NCBI RefSeq assembly: GCF_020882245.1
Contig: NC_083598.1
Span: forward strand, 35,563,858-35,627,857
DNA: 64,000 nt
Direction: 5' to 3'
Source of the DNA: Rhopalosiphum padi
Taxonomy: Eukaryota; Arthropoda; Insecta; Hemiptera; Aphididae
In this document: positions 48,420 through 61,780 of the stretch, one piece after another
Layout of the letters: every line of letters begins with the position of its first letter
Position numbering within the stretch: position 1 is the first letter of the stretch
The notes under the pieces: generated by a model
What the model saw: only the letters and a program-made list of their open reading frames with translations
Databases searched by the model: none
What the model was told of the DNA's origin: nothing
Program-made: the position numbers and the translations under genes

Positions 48420-49640
48420 GACGTTTCAGTTTATTTTTCCGTCGATATTCACAACTCACTGCAATTGCTTATAATAATATGCAGCACTAGCTCCGTTTGA
48501 TCGCGGGTTGAGACACGTAGTGTGGTGTGCGATTGATTTGGATTTTTTATTACTACAACGTCGCAACGTAATAATATTCACTGTTCGTACGCGTATTATA
48601 CGCGCTGTATACTCGGAAATCCGGGGGGAAAACGTAGTTAGGTATCTGCCGCGCGTGTACACCTTGCATGTGATAGTAATGTATACTGGTTTTAATATCC
48701 GGCACTGTTATTTCTTTACTTTTTTTTTTTTTTTGTCTCTCGTAGAACATTATATTATATTATATAAAATATACGTAGGCGCGGGCTTGATGGGGGTAAA
48801 GGGTGAAAAAAAATGATTTCGGCTGCCGGAGAAAGCAGTCGTTTTCCACAGTATTTATTATTTACCCTCGCGCAAATTTCACTCTAATAACCACGCGCTA
48901 TAGGTTTTTGTTCTTCGGGGGCTTTAACGCGCATCGTCTGCGCAGGATAGCACTGAAAATACCACGCGTTCGCCGGAGCTGTAAATAAATGAGTAAAAAA
49001 AAAAAAAAAAAACCGAACGAGAAAGATACGTGCACGCGTATACACGTATCTAAGTATTTATTCTTGTAAAAAAAGAAACGGGTAGAAGGGAAAGTCGTTA
49101 CGCGCCGAGAAAAAAAAACCACTCCGGCTGGGGGATTTCGTTATTTACGTCCCAGAGCAGTATTATTTTTCGGTTAGCTTAGGTTATTTTTCTTTCGCGC
49201 GCCTTGCGCCAGATAACCGCGCGAAAGGCGTTAGATTTTTTTTTCACCCCCCCGATAACGGGTCCTCATCTCGAATGTGGCTGTGGATTTTTCTTTTTCA
49301 TTTTTTTGTTCACCTCGCCCGGCGCCAGTTGTTTAGATAACATAACCACAGTCGCGTGTGACCGTCACACGAGCGCGGATGCCGATTATATTATTATACG
49401 CCCACCGCTGTTTATGCGCCCGATAGCTGATAGTGCGATGCACCGATGCAACCATCATAATATAATATACGTGTATTAAATTATATTTTTACAATGTTCC
49501 CGACACTAGTCTACTATGTTTACGACTCTGTTATCGGTCGCAACTAGCGGAACGACATCGAAAAACGGATATTTTTCTTTTCTCGTCATAATATATAGTC
49601 ATATAGATAACGTGATGCGTGAACATCGTAGATGTTAACA
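48420..49640. promoter_or_regulatory. CpG-rich island
   Basis: CpG-dense from about 48500 to 49470 (for example GCGCGTGTACACC near 48648, CACGCGTTCGCCGG near 48962, CGCGCGCCTTGCGCC near 49196), interrupted by poly(A), poly(T) and C-runs. Overlapping frames on both strands carry poly-Lys or poly-Phe runs and are judged non-coding. It may be a promoter or enhancer; no TATA-Inr pair could be assigned. Confidence 0.35.
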
Positions 49641-51539
49641 GACGAGAAGTAAATATCCGTAAAGTTGGCTTCTCGACTATAATATTAACTGATTGATTTA
49701 AAAAATGTGCAAACGTTTAGCAAACTAATTACAAATAATTGCATAATATTATTTATTATAATTTAAGAATGAGTCAATAAAATATCACAAGTTAAGAACA
49801 ATTTATGACTTAAAACTAAAAAAATTCATTAAAAAAAATATATATATCGATTTTAAAATGTAAAAAACTAACTTTTAGTTATTGACAATTTATTTTTAAA
49901 TTATTGACACATTTTTCAAATCTATCGGTAAAATTTGGGGGACTAGTGACTACGTACAGATACTCTTCATCCTAAGCAATGGTTTTTAAAACTTATTATT
50001 GACTTGTTTGCAATTAGTTTTCAAAATATTGACATATTTTTTTCAATTGATTGAACAAAGTTGGAGCCATTTTTACGAACATCCAAAAATGTCTAGACGA
50101 AAAACAAAAGTGTATAGAATTAAATTATTGTATTCGTATATTGAATTCTGATATTAATAGAAAAGAAAATTTAAAAACTGCTATTATGCTATTATACTTA
50201 GAACTCAAATATTTTACTGATGACGTACATATATAGTACGTCATACGGGTTAGTGTACCTAATATTATAATAATAACTCAGATTTATTTTTTTTCGTTTT
50301 GGTAGGTAATATATATAATATATATACATACAAAATACCTACATATTATAATACACAAATAATTATCGTGCATACATACGTCTTACTAGACATTCGTATT
50401 GTTTTTAGTATTTCTGAATTAATATTGTATTACACGACGGCGTTATTCAACTCTTGAGAAATGAATAATTTCATAATTCTGGTGTTTTCAACTATATAAA
50501 ACGCAAACGTTGCATTGTTTAGGCCGTTATCACAACAACCCATAATAAACAAACAGCAATGGCTTACAATCGTTTTTCTTTGTTATAACATTATACAGAT
50601 ATGGTAGGTAACTAGCTTGCTACTAATTATTTTCTGGGGAAATGAAAACTATATTATTCACAGTATTAATTCAGGTTAACAATGAACAATATATTATTAT
50701 TATATTATTACGATCCGAGTAAATAAGTATTTATCGACTTGAAAAACATAACTAAAATTATGTGTACATTTTCAATAATTAAGCATTCAAATTAGATTTG
50801 ATAAAATGAGCTCTAAATTTTATCAAAATAAATTACAAATTTTTTACATTTAGTTAATTGCATATTTTAGTAACAACTATCATTGTGAAATCAATATATT
50901 TATCGCTCCACTGAGAGTCTAAAAAAATAATTAATTTTATATAAAATACGAAAAGTGACATGGGCTTTGAGTGAACCCCACAATTATGTACGTATTTGAT
51001 TCAAGATTAATATTAAACTATAAAAATGTTTTTTCCCATTTCGATTGGTTAAGTCTAATTTTATTTTATTCACCACCCAAAGTTCGCAGTCTAATATTAC
51101 GTACTGTTTAAAATATGTATATCATGGTATGTACTATGTACTATGTAAGTATGTATGATCATGCGGTATATAAATGTATAATCTATATTAAATCTAATGC
51201 AAGTAATATAGGTACCTACTGGATTTGATGAGTTGCTTCCAAAACATAATTATCTATAACAAGAGTTTACAATACGCATATTTTAGTTATATCATGACTT
51301 ATATTATACAATAAGTTACCTGTTTAACCGTTTGTTTTTGCGGTCGATCGTTGTTTTTCGTGTGTATATTTTTCGTTATATTATATAGTTTCCGGAACGT
51401 TTTAAAGGGAAATATAAAAACCACCCCATTTTCAACTACAACTTTAATATTCATAATAATAATAATAATTATTATTATTATTATTGTTGTCGTTATTATT
51501 ATAATAGATATTCAAATAATATAATAGTGCATGCAAACA
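49641..51539. other. AT-rich spacer
   Basis: No gene is supported. Around 49880-50040 the phrase TTATTGAC recurs irregularly. A 61-codon frame at 50051-50236 follows it, without a known motif. Confidence 0.5.
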
Positions 51540-52330
51540 CGATCAAAAATGAATTTGTTGTCGTTGGCGTGACGAAAATACGATAGGCAGACTCTAGCGA
51601 TTAGCCAATTATTGTTTTGCGCAGAGACGCTGCGGATATATATTACATTACAAAACGTAAACTAGAATATAATTCAATGATTATAATTGGGTAGACGTCA
51701 TTTTGTGGTCCATCGTCAGTTGCCTACAAAACTTGAAACCGCTCGTCGTTTTCGGTTTAATCGCAATTCCCAATTTTCCTTTTACTCGTTCAAACGTATA
51801 AAGCGCGTGCGTGTTTGTATCACTACTAATTGCTGTTGCCGGTCGACAGACGGACAGCGGTCACTGTATATAATAATATATAATATAAAATATACATAGT
51901 ACATTAGTACACGCAGTGCGAGGCGATCGTTACAGCAACATACTATATGTATATATTATATATACATACATACCGCTATAATATACGCCAGTCGATACTT
52001 TACCGAGCAAAAACCCTCGTGGACATGTTGCCCCTCGCCCCCTTGTCGTATTAACGTACTTTATTGCGCGATTAACGAGCGTACACGTACTTTATTATTT
52101 TATCACCCCCCTAGTTAATGTATTCATCGAATTCCGCGTCACTTCCCCGCGACAAAATGTCAAACGTTCAAAACGTCCATTCGGATGTACAATAATATTA
52201 TATTATGTTCTATTATAGTATTATGTATAGTGCTTCACAGTCTTTATGCAGTCACCGTACGCATCAAATTCGTACTACACGTCCGGTTATCGTGCCAACT
52301 TAACAACAACTTTGTAGTTTGATGACCACG
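51540..52330. promoter_or_regulatory. CpG-rich island
   Basis: CpG-enriched relative to both flanks (CGCGTGCGTG near 51803, GCAGTGCGAGGCGATCG near 51914, GCGCGATTAACGAGCG near 52065). No supported exon; it resembles the other islands of the right half. Confidence 0.3.
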
Positions 52331-53412
52331 TAAATGTTTGCAAGTTTACTATGGTTACTATATTAATGTATTGAAAATTCAAAGAATAAAATCTGTGTAC
52401 AATTTTAAATTTTAAATTTGAATACTATAAAATTACACAGGTATTACCTTTCTTCTAATATTTTGATTAGAATTAATTTTATGAAAGTATTATTTAAAGT
52501 TTGAACCTCCTTCATTTGGACCAAAACAATTTTTGAAACTTAAAATAATTTTTGATTATTAGTCACTCTGTCATGTATATTTTTTTTTTCATTTTATAGA
52601 CCATAAAATTAAACATAATTGAGAGAGCTTAAACTATTTTATTTTTAAACCTAAAAGAATAATTATTAAATAATTATATTTTGAATGTAGTGGTAATGTA
52701 ACATTTTTTATATTCTATATATTATAAATACCACACATGATACATTGTACACGCTATATTATATTGACATGACTCTAATCATTTGTTTTTACGTGATGTT
52801 TTATAATCTTAGTCACTTAGGTTGCTAATGATATTAGCTAATATGAGTAATAATATTATAAATTAATACGTTTAATAAATTGGAAATATAGATTTTAAAC
52901 TAAAACATGAATTAATAATATTTTATAATACCCCCTTACAAGTTACAATTAAAAGCCGTATCACTCATTCATTATTTCTACCTATATTATTATATAATAT
53001 TATGTAATACTAAAATGTCAAGTTAATTTTGAATTTATGCTAAATTATTATCAAACTGCTTTTTTAGACAAACCGATACGGAAATTTATAATCTATATAA
53101 TATTATACTCTAAAAAAATATTAAATACCCATATAGTATAATATAAATCACTGAAAGTTAATAGCTATAGATAATTATAATATGCTCGCTAAAATAAGCT
53201 AAATACCTACATAATATATGGTCAATACATGTAGGTAAACACTGTTATGGATTTCAAACTCGACTTAAGGGACTTTATTTTCGAGTGTTTATTTCTACTG
53301 TTACAAATCTAAAACTATTGAATATATTATAGTGTTATGGTATCCCTTTGGTCTGACAGTTTAAATGTCTTCGGCGCACCTGGTCGTCGTCGGTTACTAG
53401 CTCCCCAGACAA
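52331..53412. other. AT-rich spacer
   Basis: No gene seen. On the minus strand AATAAA-type signals lie at about 53275-53295, downstream of the candidate exon at 53413-53548. Confidence 0.5.
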
Positions 53413-53548
53413 TTATGCAACTCTATATATTAAGGACCAAATTTCATCCAGTTGGAGTTTTCGACGTAGTGTGGTTTCATGATGCGGTCTATCTCCGGAT
53501 AAGCCATATGGTACGCCATTTAAAAACTTGTGGTTGGCATGATTGTCG
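53413..53548 (-). CDS. Candidate terminal exon, minus strand, unknown protein
   Basis: On the minus strand, a T-rich tract ending in TTTTTCAG (AG at 53550-53549) precedes a segment of clearly higher GC. It opens in phase 2 and stays open for 45 codons to a TAA stop. The frame reads with protein-like composition, including NHKFLNGVPYGLSGDRPHH and LRRKLQLDEIWSLIYRVA. About 120-140 bp further on the minus strand are AATAAA-type signals. This looks like the last coding exon of a gene whose upstream exons lie to the right, perhaps across long introns; I do not recognise it. An opposite-strand frame (53337-53552) covers the same bases, so strand and reality are uncertain. Confidence 0.3.
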
Positions 53549-55729
53549 CTGAAAAATAAATAATAATAAATATAATAATAATAATAATAAAACCAGCATT
53601 TCATAACATGTAATTATTACATTGTGCGAAGTTTTCTGTAAAAATAAAATACAGTTAACATAATGTAATATTTGTTGTGTGTTTGCTACAGTTCATTCGA
53701 CGATATATTTAAATATTCATATACGATAATAAACTGCAATAAAACAATCTACAGAATAGATAAGTTATTCTAACATTTTAGGTAATCGTTTTATTTATTA
53801 TCATTCGACTTCTGATACTGTAAGGTACTATAACTGTTTATAACACAAAAATATCATTTTAACCTTTTAAAAACTAAATATGAAATCTATCTCCCTATTT
53901 ACGGTGGTTATTGTAAAATGATTTGGTACCGTTATGAGAATTTAGTATGGATTACTTTATTTACATCAAAAGTCTAAGTTTATTTTATTTTATCAACGTG
54001 ACTCCTGCGGTCTATTATATAAACAAAAATACGTTTCCCACGCGAAAAGTTTCAATGAAAACGATATTAAAAAAGTTTGAAGTATGTATTCATGGTACAT
54101 AAATAACATTTTTTTTTAATATAAATTATATAATTTTTTGTTCTTATCAGCATAATCGGATATAATATAAAAACTCTGTCAAACGAGATAAATCGTGGAA
54201 ATCGGAAAATAAACGTAATTAATTAAATATTAATAAAGTTAATAAATTCAAATACAGCTAGTTATATCTTCATTTAATTTTAAAGTTGAAATGAGATTAT
54301 ATAAACATGATTATATTATAAATGACAATGTATGATATACTTTAAGTAATCAACGTTACTTTATAATAAATAAAATATAAATATTGAACCTATCGTAATA
54401 TCATTACACTAAGTAGATTTTCATCAGATTTTTTTATTACAATATTCGATTTAATTTACTCTGACAGTTCAATTTTATAGATGAATGATATTTTTCGTAA
54501 AAAGTAACTGCTGAAACACATTTGAAATTAAAATGAATATCGAAATGTCACCCCTAGTGTCACACCCACTTTTTTTTTATATTCAACTTGGGCACTTTTT
54601 TCTAATAATGTTCTAACCCGTAACCCGATTGTACATTTTTGTATTTATTGTTTTTTTTACGATTATTTTTTTTTTCGTTTCCCTTCTTTTATCGCCCTCT
54701 TTTAAGTCCCTCAATTCAGTACAGTACTCAGTAATTTCACATTTTTACATTTAAAATGTATATATCATTTATTTTATTTTTCTGCGGTATCTAATCTAGA
54801 TACTAATAAATCGAATGGTTTACCACAATTTGTTCAAAGTATATATTTGCACTGAACTATCTTAAACTTATTTTGAAGCCTTTTTTTTAATACTAACTTT
54901 AAAATATTATTATATACATAGTGCGATTTTTGTATATTAGAATCGTTGAAAACTGTACAATAGTTTCTCGTACAATATTACACTCGAATTAAAACCTAAA
55001 AAAAAAAAAAATGATTTATAACATAATATATTTTATTTATCAGTGTATACATTTTTTAAAAAACCAACACGAATATTTTTCGATCATTTTATCATCGTAT
55101 TGAGCAAATAAGTGTTGCTGCTGATGGATGCCAAATTCTTATGAACAAATTCGTGTTAACTATTCTATCACATGTTTATTGTAAAAAAAAAAAATGAATT
55201 ACCTACATAATATTGTGTATTTCAGATTTCTTATAAAAAAAAAAAACGAATAGTTACCGTAAATATTGTAATGTATATATTATTTACAATATGGACAATA
55301 TTTTTTTATTTAGAACATATTATAGAAGTATTGAACATGCTAAATTTCTCTCTAAAAAAACACTATCTATTGATTCATCAAATAAAATATGTACTATATA
55401 TTTTTTTCAATTTACATTTCAAACAATGTTTAGGAGTTTGCAAAGTATAGTGAATAATGTTATTTTGATACGTATATATTCATTATAATACTATCTGACT
55501 GTGTTGATCTGATCCATTATTTAAACCTTTATAGTTTTTTTTTTCAATTTCATGAGATATAACGAGTAGTTTTTATCTTCATTATTGAATCTAGTTAGTC
55601 TTATTCGGCCATCTTCTGAAGTTTTATTTTTACTTCACATATATTATCATAATTATACGTTGTTTTCTTTTTTCATCAGTGTTTTTCGTTATTTGAGTTC
55701 GGTATAACATAATAACTAGGCAACTGATG
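53549..55729. other. AT-rich spacer
   Basis: Begins with an (ATT)n-like tract (53560-53592). No gene seen in the remainder, which has many poly(A)/poly(T) runs. Confidence 0.55.
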
Positions 55730-56560
55730 AGATGTGTCGTAGAGATAAAACTACGTGGTCTGGCTAATCGACAGACACATGTATAATAATAATCGTTGCC
55801 GCGTAGTTGTTTTCGCGTGACGTCTTCGGGGTGGACGGGAAGTTTATTTGTACATGATATTAAATGAAACGTACAGCATTTTTTCGTGTACACAGTAATG
55901 ACAACGACGATATAATGTGAATTAAATACAAGGAAGAACAGTCAGAATTTACAATAATATAATAATAATATTATATATCATAATGAAAACTGGTAGATTC
56001 CGCTGCTGTGCTGAGCCACGCAGTGGTGTTCCGTCGTCGAATGTTTGTCGCAAAAAAAAAAAAAACACGAAGGGCGAAGAATTTGCCGACGCACACTCAG
56101 ACACTTGCACATACGCTCACTGACGCCTCCCGCAGCGTACGGTCGGCAGACGAAATTGGTCGTACGTCGAGAAGGTCTCCGAAAGGGCAGGGAGACGAGT
56201 GGTGGTGGCACGATGGGTATGGTTACGTAGAAAGCGGATGGCGAGAGTGAATTTTATGCAAAATCCGCGCAAAGACGACCGTGTAAGGTGTCCGTCTCGG
56301 TTGAATAAGATAAACGACCGTGTTGGGTCATTGGTTACCGCCGACGACCGGTCCCGCGATGGTTGCACACCGATGTGCAAACACTATACAAACACACACA
56401 CACACACACACATACTTATAGAACGTGTGACTGGGAATTCTCCGTGCGTAAGTCCGTACCGGGAATATTATTACCTAGGCGTATGTTTAAAATGTTGTGA
56501 CTTGGCGAGCCTGTGCGTCCTTCGGAAAATAAAAAAAAAAAACTCGAAACATTATAATAT
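55730..56560. promoter_or_regulatory. CpG-rich island with (CA)n tract
   Basis: CpG-dense (for example CCGCAGCGTACGGTCGGCAG near 56130, CCGCCGACGACCGGTCCCGC near 56338), with (AC)n at 56392-56412. Several overlapping frames on both strands reach 60-130 codons, but they contradict one another and have no domain. Same class as the other islands. Confidence 0.35.
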
Positions 56561-57719
56561 TATCATATGCCTTGTATATTACTTACGATAGTCCTTTAGC
56601 TTTGGATTTTTATTTTTAATGAACAATTATTAAAGAAAAAAAAAATGTTAATAAAAATTGCACATTCCACAATTTTTAAAACGATAATGATAAATAAAGA
56701 GCAGTCAGAATCGTTTAATCCACTGGTTATTATACATAAAATTGTATATCTTCCAACAAAACACAATATAATATACCAAATTGACTCAAAAACTTAACAT
56801 ATAATTCAAGATAACCTTAAATACCAAAATACCTTTACGAATTGACTCGTCTATACCGAAAATCTCTAATTCACCGCCCTCGACAAAGAAAACAACACTA
56901 AAACTCAGATTTTGCTATAACTAAAACAAACATTGTAAAAGTTTTTTAAAATTTTATAAATCTAATACGATTCCTTAATCCAATGTTTATACTGGTATAA
57001 ACAAAAAATAATCGAATATAAAATTGTAATTTAATTTTGTTAAGTGACAACGCGGTGTATCAAAATCGTGTATCATCACGTACATTAATTCATGTTTGAA
57101 AATAAATCGAACATTTTATGTATATTATAATTTATAACTATACACATTATATTTACGGGTGACCAGATACAAAAAAATCCAAAAATAAACTACATTTTAA
57201 AACTTTGCTCCTCTATCATAAAAAATCTTTCCCTAGAGAAAATAGGCCTATGTGTATACTATATTATTCTACTATATTTTGTTCATAGATAATCTCTGGC
57301 TATACAGCTGGTTATTTTTATCCAATTACTCTATAATTTTAATTTCTATTATCAACTATAAAAACTAATTATTTGTATTTATGATGGAAATACTTTGAAC
57401 TTGATAATTTATATAATATATGATTATTGAAAAAATAAAAGTTTAGATACAAACGTTTATAAATAATATGTTTCCTACATATTTAACTTCAATACCATAT
57501 ATGTTGAATAAACACGCATGTTAAGTCGAACCATAAAATATAAATGAATAATCAAGGTATAAAAAAAAATATTACTACGTATTTTATCATAGTGCATTCA
57601 AAAAACTAGCACAATTGCACGTACTTAACACTATTGTTAAGAACACTAGGACAATGCTTTAAAAAAGAATACGACTGGTCAGTACAGTAAGTTATATATC
57701 ACTATAGGTTCATCATTAT
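56561..57719. other. AT-rich spacer
   Basis: No gene, repeat or site of note seen. Confidence 0.55.
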
Positions 57720-58930
57720 ATATAGTTTTCCGCGTTTTTAAGAAAATTCTAAATGGCGATTTCGGATAGTCTCGCGTCATACGTTGTGCATCTGTATATT
57801 ATTACATAATACTCCTCGCTCGAGACAATTTCTAGCCGTTCGCCGTTCGTCGGTGAGCCGATGGCGGACGTCGTCGTAACACTCGTAACGCGTGTTATAA
57901 ATTGGTGGTGTGTTGTATCTAATAAACAATATAATGATAAGATGTGCGTGCGTTTCAAATGTACAATCCAATTGGTCGGCAACCGAGACGATCAGTCAAT
58001 GCCGCGAGACTAATGATTTTCACACGAAAACTCTCCGGGATAAAGGTATCTGGCTGCAACGGCAATGAGACTAATATCGATTAACGTATACCGCGTTTGG
58101 TTATTATAACCAGTGAGAGCGACGGCTGTGATAACGCGTTTTGTGTCGCACGACGTATCTCCTAATACGTGCAATACGCATGCTATTATTAATATATAAT
58201 ATGATACGCGGTAGCAGTAACACGAGGTAAACGGCGGAGTGGAAAATATATATAATAATACCTACATCAAATATTATAGTATTATTTAATTTTAGTATTA
58301 TGCACTCGTGTAGCCGTGTTTCTCCGTCAATCCGTCTCCGCCTTTATCTCTCTCTCACATACACACACATAATCTCTAATTAAGACGAAAAAGTTCGTTA
58401 AGGCCATACCGTTGGCAGCGGCAATTTGTCAAAAAAAAAAATAAAATAAAATAAAAACATCCAGTAAACAATTATTTATGTCTGTTAATCAGCATCTTTC
58501 CGAGGAGAGTCGTTTCTGTTTCCAATTTGCCCGGGGGCGTATCCGCGCTACACACTTCTTGACGTTTCTTATTTTTCTCGTCACCGCGGCGTAAGTACCA
58601 CGCGTCCGTATTAAGTGGTATACGCTGACCGCGTGTGGCGGTCCGCGACAGAAATTAGCCAAGAACAAACGACCGGGACGACAGACGGCCGTCCGAAGCG
58701 TATTGAGGAAATCGTTAGCGTTCTATGTTGTTTTTAATTTTGGTTTATTTTTGTTTTTTTTCCACCCGTTTTTCGTGAAGTTTTCTATTACCGCCAGACA
58801 TGTAGAAAGCTTACAAATAAATCCGGCCCGGTCGACAGTGTCCAAGAATGTTTGGCACGATAACACAACAGCAGCTGTCGTTGAGTCAACACGTCCTCTC
58901 AGCGGCATACAAAGCACAATACGATAATAG
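57720..58930. promoter_or_regulatory. CpG-rich island
   Basis: CpG-dense blocks at about 57820-57900, 58010-58170 and 58500-58710, with an AT-rich gap. No exon is supported; the 60-77-codon frames are shadows of base composition. Confidence 0.35.
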
Positions 58931-59867
58931 TAATAATAATATTCAACACAAAAAACAATCGTACGTTGTCTGATATTTATGACTATGGATTATGCGTACA
59001 GCGTACGTTACACTTCGTACGTGTGTTAACGTACTCACGGAAACACATATTTATTATTTATAAACAAACTTTCAAAACTATCATTGTACAAATTCATTTT
59101 ATATTTAAATTGTATTGCATTTATACTTAACAACACATATAATTCACATTAATATGTAATATGTATATATAACCCATAAAAATATGTTGTAATCTACGAC
59201 ATTTTTTATTCAGAACATAATATAGGTAGGTACACAGGAATAGTTTCAAACGTTATTTTCAAGTTTAGAACTTTGGTTTTTGAAAATAAAATGTTAAAGA
59301 ACAATATTTTAATTTTTAGTAAATAAAGTATAGTAGAAGATATGGAAATTATTTACACGAATAGAAACTAAGACATAAATAATAAAAACGCATCACAAAA
59401 CGTTAGGTTAGTTTTTGTTACCTATATAGAATATTATTTGAATAAAATAAAGTCTAAATAATATCCAGAAATTCTATAGCTACTATAGCTATCTCCATCA
59501 TCTTTGCATTACGTTGGACATACAAAATGCATCCGTGTTAAATTTGGTTACCTAATTATGTGTTCATTTAGCGTAACGCATGTGGATAAATAATATTTTA
59601 TATCAGGTGTGCTTATCGTTTTTGCCTTTTAACTATTTAATAGCAGCATTGTTTTAAAATCATTTTTCGTTTTTTTTTTTTGAAACTTAATAATTGATTA
59701 AACAAAACGGATGAAAAAATACTATCTTTATAATCCTTTTTTTTGGATTATTTAAAAAGTTAATAACTCAATTTTTCATTAACTTATTATGATTAAAAAT
59801 GAACTTAAAACCGGCTCCACGATGTACTCTTTCATTTCAAAAAAAAAAAAAAGATCATGAGAATCGT
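58931..59867. other. AT-rich spacer
   Basis: No gene seen; ends with a poly(A) run at about 59840-59852. Confidence 0.5.
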
Positions 59868-59939
59868 ATGAGCAGTTTCAAAGAGCATGTCACGTGAAAA
59901 TAGGAATCGTTGTCACAGATGCTCTTTGAAACTGCTCAT
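59868..59939. repeat. Perfect 21-bp inverted repeat with 30-nt spacer
   Basis: The left arm (59868-59888) begins ATGAGCAGTTTCAAAG and the right arm (59919-59939) is its exact reverse complement. Pairing continues imperfectly outward (GAATCG against CGATTA). A perfect 21-bp arm with mixed base composition is very unlikely by chance. The hairpin of about 72 nt would be of miRNA-precursor size, but a MITE end or the tip of a fold-back element is equally possible; a transposon terminus follows directly. Confidence 0.75.
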
Positions 59940-60087
59940 CCGATTATCAATGGTTTCAGCCGTTTCAGGGTCTCAATGAAGCTACTAAAGAAGGGCCCTT
60001 TTTTGGTATTTGTCGGGGGCCTGGGTTCCGAGAAGGTAAATGATGCTAGGCAGCTGCCTAGTTTGCCTAGGTGGAAGTTCGGCACTG
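59940..60087 (-). mobile_element. Fragment of a hAT-like transposon end
   Basis: Read on the minus strand from 60087 the sequence begins CAGTGCCGAACTTCCACC, consistent with hAT termini that start CAGTG or CAGGG. It continues through CTAGGCAGCTGCCTAG, a perfect 16-bp palindrome at 60046-60061, and a GC-rich stretch (GGAACCCAGGCCCCCG). The opposite terminus is not found and no transposase is present. A 67-codon frame on the plus strand (59910-60113) across it is judged spurious. Confidence 0.45.
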
Positions 60088-61019
60088 GCACTAGCACGAG
60101 TGTTCGACTATAATGAGTAATGAATTATTATGTTGGATTAAAAATAAACTAATGCTCTAAAAAATTATAAAAATAAGTAATAGCTCGTATTTTAGTGTTT
60201 ATAAGTTTGATTATTATTTGCATTCCATTTAATTATTAAGCTAATTTATTATTACTACTACTTTATTATTAGTATAACAGCTTATGTCTTTGTTAGTTTC
60301 TGTTTTTGATTAACAGTACAAAAATATTACTATACCTATCTATTATTAATAATTCTTGTTATTGCATACTATGATATTATGATCTCGAAAAACATTTACT
60401 CAAACTCTTATCGCTTTTGAATCATTATTGTTATATATATTATTACCGTTATTGTTTTGAAACTTATTTATATTATTTTTGTTAAAACAAAACTACAAAC
60501 TTTTCAAAACAAACAACCAAATATTATTTATATATTAATAATTTACGTATTATTTTATATAGTTTAATATTTGGACTTTGGAGAAACCATAAATTATAAT
60601 ACTATATAAGCGTGAAGATGACAGAGTAATTTGGAAACATATTCAACCTCGTACTTTTAAAACTGTGACAGATAATATTCAACAGAAGTTTTAATACCAA
60701 CAATATATATATATATATACATTATACACACACACACACACACACACATTGTGTATATACACGTATATATGCATTGTGCACTATGATTTAAACGCTGCAT
60801 TGTCATATAATATATATTATGACTCGTAAGTCTGAAATATTTATTGATCTATAACATTTTGAGAGTCAGAAAATGAAATTATCTTTTTTTCAATCATTTA
60901 TTACACGTTACAAGATAAAAATATTGACTCTTGTTTTGTAAACTTTTCGATCAGAAAAATAATAATAACAACAGTATAGGTATCTATATATATATTCCAC
61001 TGTATATTATATGTACGCA
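60088..61019. other. AT-rich spacer with compound microsatellite
   Basis: No gene is supported. A compound (AT)n/(AC)n tract lies at 60703-60748 and is followed by GTGTATATACACG, so the region can fold back. Confidence 0.55.
60703..60748. repeat. Compound (AT)n-(AC)n microsatellite
   Basis: (AT)n from 60703 to 60719 is followed after a few bases by about 11 AC units at 60726-60748. Confidence 0.9.
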
Positions 61020-61780
61020 ATACGTACTTCATAGCGTGGGCAGTTAATCCAATCGTTCGTATAACCGGATTATAGTTTGTAGGCGTCTCCATTGCGTTTC
61101 GTGTATACGATTCCATTGTTATCGCGATATAACTCTCGACGGACATAACAATATTATTATTATTATTATTATATTTTATCCCTCGGACGATAATATTCGT
61201 ACGATATTACACACATATAGTTTATGGTCGACGGCAAACAGTGGCCGCACCTATGTCCGAAGACGACACCTGCAATCGGTTATTAAACGAGCACCCCATA
61301 TGTACACACCGTGTACATTATCCCGCGTACGGTGTACACTCGCGTTATTATTATTATATTGTTATATTATATATGTGGAACGCGCAACGCCGCAACAATG
61401 GGTGGTGTAAATCGGTGTCCTGCCGCGGTCCTGTCCGCCGAGGACCAACGTCATGAGCGATCGTGTGAGCCGCACGTAGTTAATAATATTTATATATATA
61501 TACCTGGCCGTAACACAATGCGATGCAAGGTTGTGTGTACATATAGTGAGTATATTACGCACGATGATAACTTTTTAACCGGACGACGGCGACGGCAGCG
61601 TGGAAGTATCACCGCAAGCCGCCAGGTTAATATTGCCGAGAATTGCTCGTAAACGTGACCGGAGAACACGCCGATCGGTCGAAACGATATACTGTGCGAA
61701 AAATATGTGATCGATAATTCCCCTCCCCTCCCCCTCCCCCCTCATAACCGTATCATATACATCGGGCGAGCAATAATATT
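61020..61780. promoter_or_regulatory. CpG-rich island
   Basis: CpG-dense at about 61240-61450 and 61570-61690 (for example GGACGACGGCGACGGCAGCG near 61581), then a C-rich run CCCCTCCCCTCCCCCTCCC near 61722. Frames up to 113 codons lack any domain. Confidence 0.3.

Noticed and set aside
56199..56591. 130-codon plus-strand frame
   Set aside because: Passes through a (CA)n tract and poly(A), overlaps four other frames in the same CpG-rich island, and has no domain.
61311..61652. 113-codon plus-strand frame
   Set aside because: CpG-island and (ATT)n-driven composition, with competing frames on both strands.
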